From Quillaja saponaria (Eukaryota; Streptophyta; Magnoliopsida; Fabales; Quillajaceae): a stretch of DNA of 64,000 bases. Location of the stretch: NCBI GenBank assembly GCA_029379385.1, contig CM055607.1, forward strand, positions 19,592,001 to 19,656,000. The letters are read 5' to 3'. This document shows positions 58,897 to 64,000 of this stretch, piece by piece. How positions within the stretch are numbered: the first letter of the stretch is position 1; each line of letters begins with the position of its first letter. The translations under genes were made by a program, and so were the position numbers. The notes below the pieces were generated by a model, which had not been told where the DNA came from, made no database searches, and worked only from the letters and a program-made list of their open reading frames with translations.

Positions 58897-60435
58897 ATGT
58901 TATTAAAGTCTCTAGGTTTATTTTAATTAATTATATATGATTCTTAATTTCTATGGATGTTCATAGTTATGAAGCATGCTTTTAATTTGTTTAGAATTTC
59001 CTTTTAAGAAAAGCCTTATAAGGTTTTAGGGTTTTTACAATTATTTCAACCCAAAAAGTTTCAGTACGCAGGAGTAAAGAGTTATAGAATTGTTTCAAAC
59101 CTTGAACAAGTAAGACTTAGTGTATGAACTATAACCAAGTGAAACTACAAGATCTAGGCAAAAGCCTAGGCCTCTAGCAAGGCTACTAAGGTAGCACGCT
59201 GCCAAGGCAGTAGCATGTGGCGTAGGTAAGAGCAATTAGGACCATGGTCCAAGCCCAAGTCCATGCAAAGACCCAAGCCCATGCAAAATAAGGGTATTTT
59301 AGGAAATTTGAAAAATAAAAAGGATTTTAAATAAATTGATTAAATTATATTTTCTAAGTTGTTAGTGAAATTATTTAATTTAAATAGAATGTTGATTCAT
59401 AAGTAATTAACAATCAAATTATTTTATGTTTTACATTATGAATGTATAACAGGTGGAATATTTAGAAAAGAGGTGATTATGGACCACATGCGCATTTTGA
59501 ATGTATGCTTTGTCTTTGTTATTTTTGGAAAACAGGGTCTATATGCCCTGTCTTATCTCCTATTCTCTTATGGAAATTCTCTTCTTTTTTAACTCCCATC
59601 AAATGTAATTGGAGGTTTCTTACAATATATGTAATAGCTGCATAGGTTAAGATTTAGGATTTAGTTAGATTTGAATTTACTTGTAATTCAAGCTTATGGA
59701 GATAAAGACATTAAGACAAAGTAAAGACAAGCATATGGTGTGACTACAAGTCTTAGAATATGGTTTTCCTAAGTGTTGAGGAAACCATATGGTCCATAAT
59801 CATCACCCTATTTTATTTTTATGACTTGCTCATATGTATGTTATATTCCATGTGATGTATTATGAATGTATGTATGTAAGTATGGCTTATTGAGATCTTA
59901 GAAACTAAACTTACATACAATCAAAGTTCCCTCTAAATTATTAAGTCACATGTTAAGAATATGTCACCTCCTATTATTGTGGTATAATAAATGTTCTATT
60001 TACTTTTACTTGTTTGGTCCCCATCAAGGTAGTCATACATCGAACTCAATTATGTCATAGGATATATGTGATATATTAGCATAATGGTTAGGACTTATTA
60101 AAAATGATAGTTTGTTGGCCTGTCAAGACTATCATGTTTTTAAGGCTAAGATTAAGTATCAATTAAATTGATTAAATGACAAGGCAATGTCAATCTAATG
60201 ACCTAGGATATTACATGAGATGTAAGCAATAGTTAATCGATTATTTAATATTGTTTCGATTTTTTAAGCCCCCTCAAAAATTAAAACAAAATTAAATAAT
60301 ATCCTAGCCTAACTAAGAATATCATGAGATGATCTTACAAACCTTATCGAGAAGGTCATTAGATTTGATAAAATAGTGGGAGTAACTAAGTTAAATAAAC
60401 CATTTTATTAACACGTTCTTTCTATCTTTATGTCT
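58897..60435 (+). other. Copia leader region
   Basis: About 1.5 kb without open frames lies between the LTR and gag. It includes an 17-base inverted pair (GATTATGGACCACATG near 59475 and CATATGGTCCATAATC near 59787) about 300 bases apart, which might mark a small insertion. No primer-binding site or splice site was recognised. Confidence 0.5.
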
Positions 60436-60439
60436 AGGT

Positions 60440-61260
60440 TGTTAGAATGATGAACAATTTGTCGCATAGATTAATATTAGAATCCAACAAGTTGATCAGC
60501 TCTAACTATTTGGATTAGTGTAACAAACTCAAAAAAAAATTAAGACAAGAAAATATATCTTTTGTCCTAGAGGAGACATCCCTTAGACTCCAGTTGAAGG
60601 TGCGCTTGATTATGAGAAATTTTATTTTGATAATAATCAGAAGCATAAGGATGACAATGAACAAGCATTATATTTGATGTTGAGTTTTATGTCTCGAGAA
60701 CTTAAAATGTAGCATGAGAACATGGATGCCCTCACAATTATCATGCACTAACAAGAGTTTTATAATAAACTAGGCAGAGCCAAAAGGTTCGAGGTATCTA
60801 AGGAATTGTTCTGCTATAAGACGGCAGAAGGTTCTTTCGTAAATGTTCACCTAATGAAGATGATTAAGTACATTGAAAGATTATCTCAATTAGGATTTCT
60901 CATGGACCATGAACTCTCAATCGATTTGGTCTTACAGTCTTTACATGATTCATTCTCATAGTTTGTTATGAACTACAACATGAATAAGTTAGAGACAACT
61001 CTACGCGAGTTACTTAACATGTTAAAGACTGTAGAGGGCAATATTAAGAAAGATAAAGCTCAAATGATTCTGATAAGTGGTTTTTCTAAACTCAAGTTAA
61101 AGGGTAAGAAGAAAAAGTCAAAGAGTATGACTAAGGCCACTGGTGACATCAAGAAGGACAAGGCCAAAGCCACGTATTTCTATAGTGGCAAAAAAGGCTA
61201 TTAGAAAAAGAATTACAAAGCATACTTGAATACTATAAAGGACAAGAGATTTGGTGAAAC
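60440..61260 (+). pseudogene. Copia gag
   Basis: It starts MMNNLSHRLILESNKL, continues LMLSFMSRELK near 60675, SRAKRFEVSKELF-like sequence near 60780 and KMIKYIERLSQLGFLMDHEL near 60860. The open stretch 60968-61204 has MNKLETTLRELLNMLKTVEG and a Lys-rich tail. The zinc knuckle has decayed to TYFYSGKKGY (usual C-x2-C-x4-H), so both Cys and the His are lost. Frameshifts occur near 60540-60660. Confidence 0.82.
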
Positions 61261-61389
61261 CTCTACATCAGGTTTATTGGTGATTGAGGTTAATTAATGT
61301 TAACCTTAATATAAACACAAAGAAACCCAAATTAGATAGTCTAAAATCATCTTATTTGTAAGATTGTAGACTAGGTTACATAAAATGAG

Positions 61390-61975
61390 ACTAGGATCAC
61401 TAGATCACACCAATGCGGTTATCTAGATCTATTTGATTATGAATTATATGGAACATGTGAATCATGTCTATTTATAAAGATGACCAAGAACCTTCACATG
61501 TAAAAGGTCACGTACTACTGAGTTACTAGAACTGATCTTCAATGATTGTAACAATGTCTATACATTTTAAAGGTGGATATTCCTACTTCATAACCTTTAC
61601 TGATGACAAGTCTATGAATGGGTATGTGTATCTTATGAGATACAAGTCTAAATCCTTTGAAAAGTTCAAAGAACTTAGGAATGAAGTAGAGAAACAAATG
61701 TGTAAGAGTACTAAGACACTTTGATCTGATCGAGGTGAAGAATACATTAGCCAAGAGTTCTTTGACTATTTAAAAGATAATAAGATTCTACCTCAATAGA
61801 CTCCTCCTGGTACACCACAACTCAATGATGTTTTTGAAAGGAGGAAACACACTTTGTTAGACATGGAGCGATCCATGATAAGTTATGCTGACTTACTAAC
61901 TTCCTTTTGGGAATATGCTTTAATTACTATAACTTACCTTCTAAATAAGGTTCCATCAAAGTCTACTAAAATAAC
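61390..61975 (+). pseudogene. Copia integrase, left part
   Basis: The pre-integrase region is near 61450 (CESCLFIKMTK). The open stretch 61542-61724 has GGYSYFITFTDDKSMNGYVY and YKSKSFEKFKELRNEVE. The core then gives SDRGEEYISQEFFDYLKDNK (about 61725-61785), and TPPGTPQ, FERRKHTLLDMERSM and FWEYAL. The D, D and E positions (FTDD, SDRGEEY, FERRK) are visible. It is cut after LLNKVPSKSTKIT by the solo LTR. Confidence 0.85.
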
Positions 61976-63413
61976 TGATAAGTTCTCAAAAGAACTTATA
62001 TTACCTCTCATTATGCACACATTTTAGCTATATTATTAAGCTTAGCTTTACAATTTGGTTAGTTTTAACGTAGTTTGTAGTTTACCGTCTTTTGTATTGA
62101 GATTTCGTGTTTTAGTTATTTTTAATTAGGATTTCACTTTCAAATAAGAGTCCTAATCCTAATTGATTTTGGATGTGTGCTTTGAAGTTCCAAGGCTTCA
62201 AGATATCAATTTTGAGGATCAAATGAAGGGATGAAAATCTAGCTCATCCAGCGCCTTGGCCATGAAAAATTGAAGTTGCAAAACAAAATGACTAAGTTCC
62301 CTGTTTGGTACCGAAGCGCCAGAAAGTTAGAGCTGTGGCGCCATTGCTCTTGGGTGTCGGCACCATGGTGCCAAAGTCAGCCATCAACACTTTTGGACAG
62401 ATTCTGTGGATGTCGTGGAGCCAGTAAGTTGGCGTAGTGGAGCCAACGCAATATGGTGCACCTTTTTGGCTTAAATTGCCCAAAAACTCTGCTTTTAAGT
62501 GTCTATCTTGAGTGGAATGAATGCACATGGAGAGGAGAATTTTTTTCTACAAAAGAAAGGAGACTTGAGAGCCAAAAAGGAGCAAGAAGAGAAAGGAGAA
62601 CTAGATCTTGAAGATTGAAGATTAGATACAACCGTCACAAGTTTTATATTCTTCTTCCCTCCTTCTTAGTTCCTTATATATTCTTAATGGATTGTTTATT
62701 TGAAATCATGTCCAATTCTTTTTGTATGAACTAATTCCTTTTCTATGATTACAATGGAATTTACATGTAATTTGATTTGATTTTTATTCATGGATTGCTT
62801 AGATTGTGGTATTTATGTTATGTATATAATTTTATGCTTATTGCTTCTAATTGATTGATCTCCAATTATATTAATGTGGTAAATTAGAGGAACCTTGATA
62901 AAGAAAATATAATTTATTCTTGAATGATATATTACATGTTTGAATTCACTCACTTGGATAGTTGGATTTGATTTGCATATAGGATAGACATATACTCATG
63001 TGCCATGTAAAACCAAATAAGGTTTTATCTTAATAAATCTTGCTTAATTATATTCTCATAGACATATAGTGAATTGATTAAACAAGATATGATTATAACC
63101 AATTCGAAAGATACTTATAATTGAAATAGAATCCTTGGTTAATACCATGAATCTAAGCATGATAGGATAAATGCAAGTTAAGCCAAGTGTGAAGGAAATT
63201 GTGATCTTATGGTTCATCTCAATATAGTTATATCAAGTTTATTGTATGATAAATTAATTAATCATTTTAAGATTTGGTCATTTGGATAAAATTAGGAGTG
63301 ATACAATTTTAGTACTTAACATTGTTAGATAATTCCTCGTGAGAACGATACTTGACTTCATCAACTTATTACTTGTTAACAAAATGTGCACTTACATGAT
63401 AAAACCTACAACA
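61976..63413 (+). mobile_element. Solo Athila-type LTR inside copia integrase
   Basis: It starts TGATAAGTTCTC and ends CTACAACA. The flanks are ATAAC (61971-61975) and GTAAC (63414-63418), a 5-bp duplication with one change. Joining across it gives continuous STKIT-LYEIWNNGKPNIS copia integrase. It contains CTCGTGAGAACGATACTTGA near 63335, also present in the Athila LTRs, and a GC-rich GGCGCC-type block near 62310-62460. Confidence 0.88.
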
Positions 63414-63418
63414 GTAAC

Positions 63419-64000
63419 TCTATATGAGATATGGAATAATGGAAAACCAAATATCTCACACTTGAGAATTTGGAGTTGTCATGCTTATGTAAAAAAAAAA
63501 TATTGAGTGATAAGCTTGAAACCAAGAGTGATAATTGCTTGTTTGTGGGTTATCCTAAACAAGAGAATACTACTTTTATCACCCACATTAACAAAAGGTA
63601 TCTGCTTAGAGAAACAATGTCTTTCTTGAAAAATAGTTTATTCTTGAAAGAAGTAGTGGGAGTAAAGTAGAATTTGAAGAAATTCAAGAAATCCAAAATG
63701 AGACTGATCACACAATGGAACCTGAACCTGTACCACAAGAGTTTGAGGTACAAGAAAAGGTTCACACATGCAACAACTTCATAGGTCTTGTAGGATAAGT
63801 CAACCTCTAATAAGATATGGATTTTTGATAACTGATCAAAAAATCATTCTTCTTATAGAGGATGACGAGCCTACTAGTTATGAGGAAGCAATTAAGGAAA
63901 TTGATTCCTAGAAGTGGCAAGATTCCATGAAATTCAAAATAGGCTTGATGTATGACAACAAAGTATGGGCTTTTGTTGATCCACCTGAAGGGGTTAATTA
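63419..64000 (+). pseudogene. Copia integrase end and RT start
   Basis: LYEIWNNGKPNISHLRIW and LSDKLETKSDNCLFVGYPKQ (63470-63600) are the standard integrase end. YLLRETMSFLKNSLFLKE follows, then the linker to RT. From about 63820 RYGFLITDQKIILL leads to EPTSYEEAIKEIDS, a stop, KWQDSMKFKIGLMYDNKVWA and FVDPPEGV, the first block of the copia RT (RVT_2). The window ends within RT. Confidence 0.85.

Larger units (their letters stand above)
57048..64000 (+). mobile_element. Ty1/copia retrotransposon, runs off the window
   Basis: The LTR is followed by a long leader, gag, then integrase and RT. Integrase before RT is the Ty1/copia order. A solo Athila-type LTR interrupts integrase. The protease region between gag and integrase is too decayed to read. 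The element continues past 64000. Confidence 0.88.

Noticed and set aside
1..64000. tRNA or rRNA genes
   Set aside because: No clear B-box with a foldable cloverleaf and no rRNA-like conserved stretch was seen on either strand by eye.

Overview
This window is AT-rich nuclear DNA from a flowering plant. It has a plant-specific Dof transcription factor, Ty3/gypsy elements related to the chromovirus and Athila lineages, a Ty1/copia element, CACTA (En/Spm) transposons, a Helitron and an L1-type LINE tail. The species cannot be told from the sequence; the Dof N-terminus and the element mix look eudicot. Almost everything is decayed, nested transposable-element DNA. The only clearly functional host gene is the Dof gene at 15444-16334. 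A second, unrecognised 121-codon reading frame lies at 13272-13637 on the minus strand.

Layout. 1-4330 is a decayed plus-strand Ty3/gypsy element (protease, RT, RNase H, integrase, chromodomain-like tail). About 4460-12480 is a CACTA element (CACTA-1). It carries a multi-exon plant transposase-like pseudogene, a solo LTR at 7557-9889 with a perfect 5-bp target duplication, and an intronic array of about 170-bp repeats. 12.5-17.6 kb is the gene island. 17.67-20.32 kb is a degenerate retrotransposon gag. 20327-27885 is a copia LTR split by a second CACTA element (21497-27441), which contains a Helitron (22062-24152), a foldback MITE and a second array of the same intronic repeat. Then come a LINE tail, an orphan CACTA end and an Athila-type LTR. 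32.5-55.8 kb holds two minus-strand gypsy elements in series. The second is split by a complete-ended Athila-like element (43396-54236) with both LTRs, PBS, polypurine tract and a 5-bp target duplication. 56.2-64 kb holds a Tourist-like MITE, an inverted copia LTR piece, a copia LTR, and copia gag, integrase and the start of RT. That integrase is interrupted by another solo Athila-type LTR (61976-63413).

Insertion order can be read directly from three breakpoints where removing the insert restores the reading frame or sequence of the host element. Athila sits in gypsy RT, a solo LTR sits in copia integrase, and CACTA-2 sits in a copia LTR. The Helitron and satellite array lie inside CACTA elements. 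Many stop codons sit where related elements have CAA, CAG, CGA or TGG, as expected from deamination of methylated, silenced repeats. No tRNA, rRNA or CRISPR was seen. All coordinates of decayed domains are approximate.
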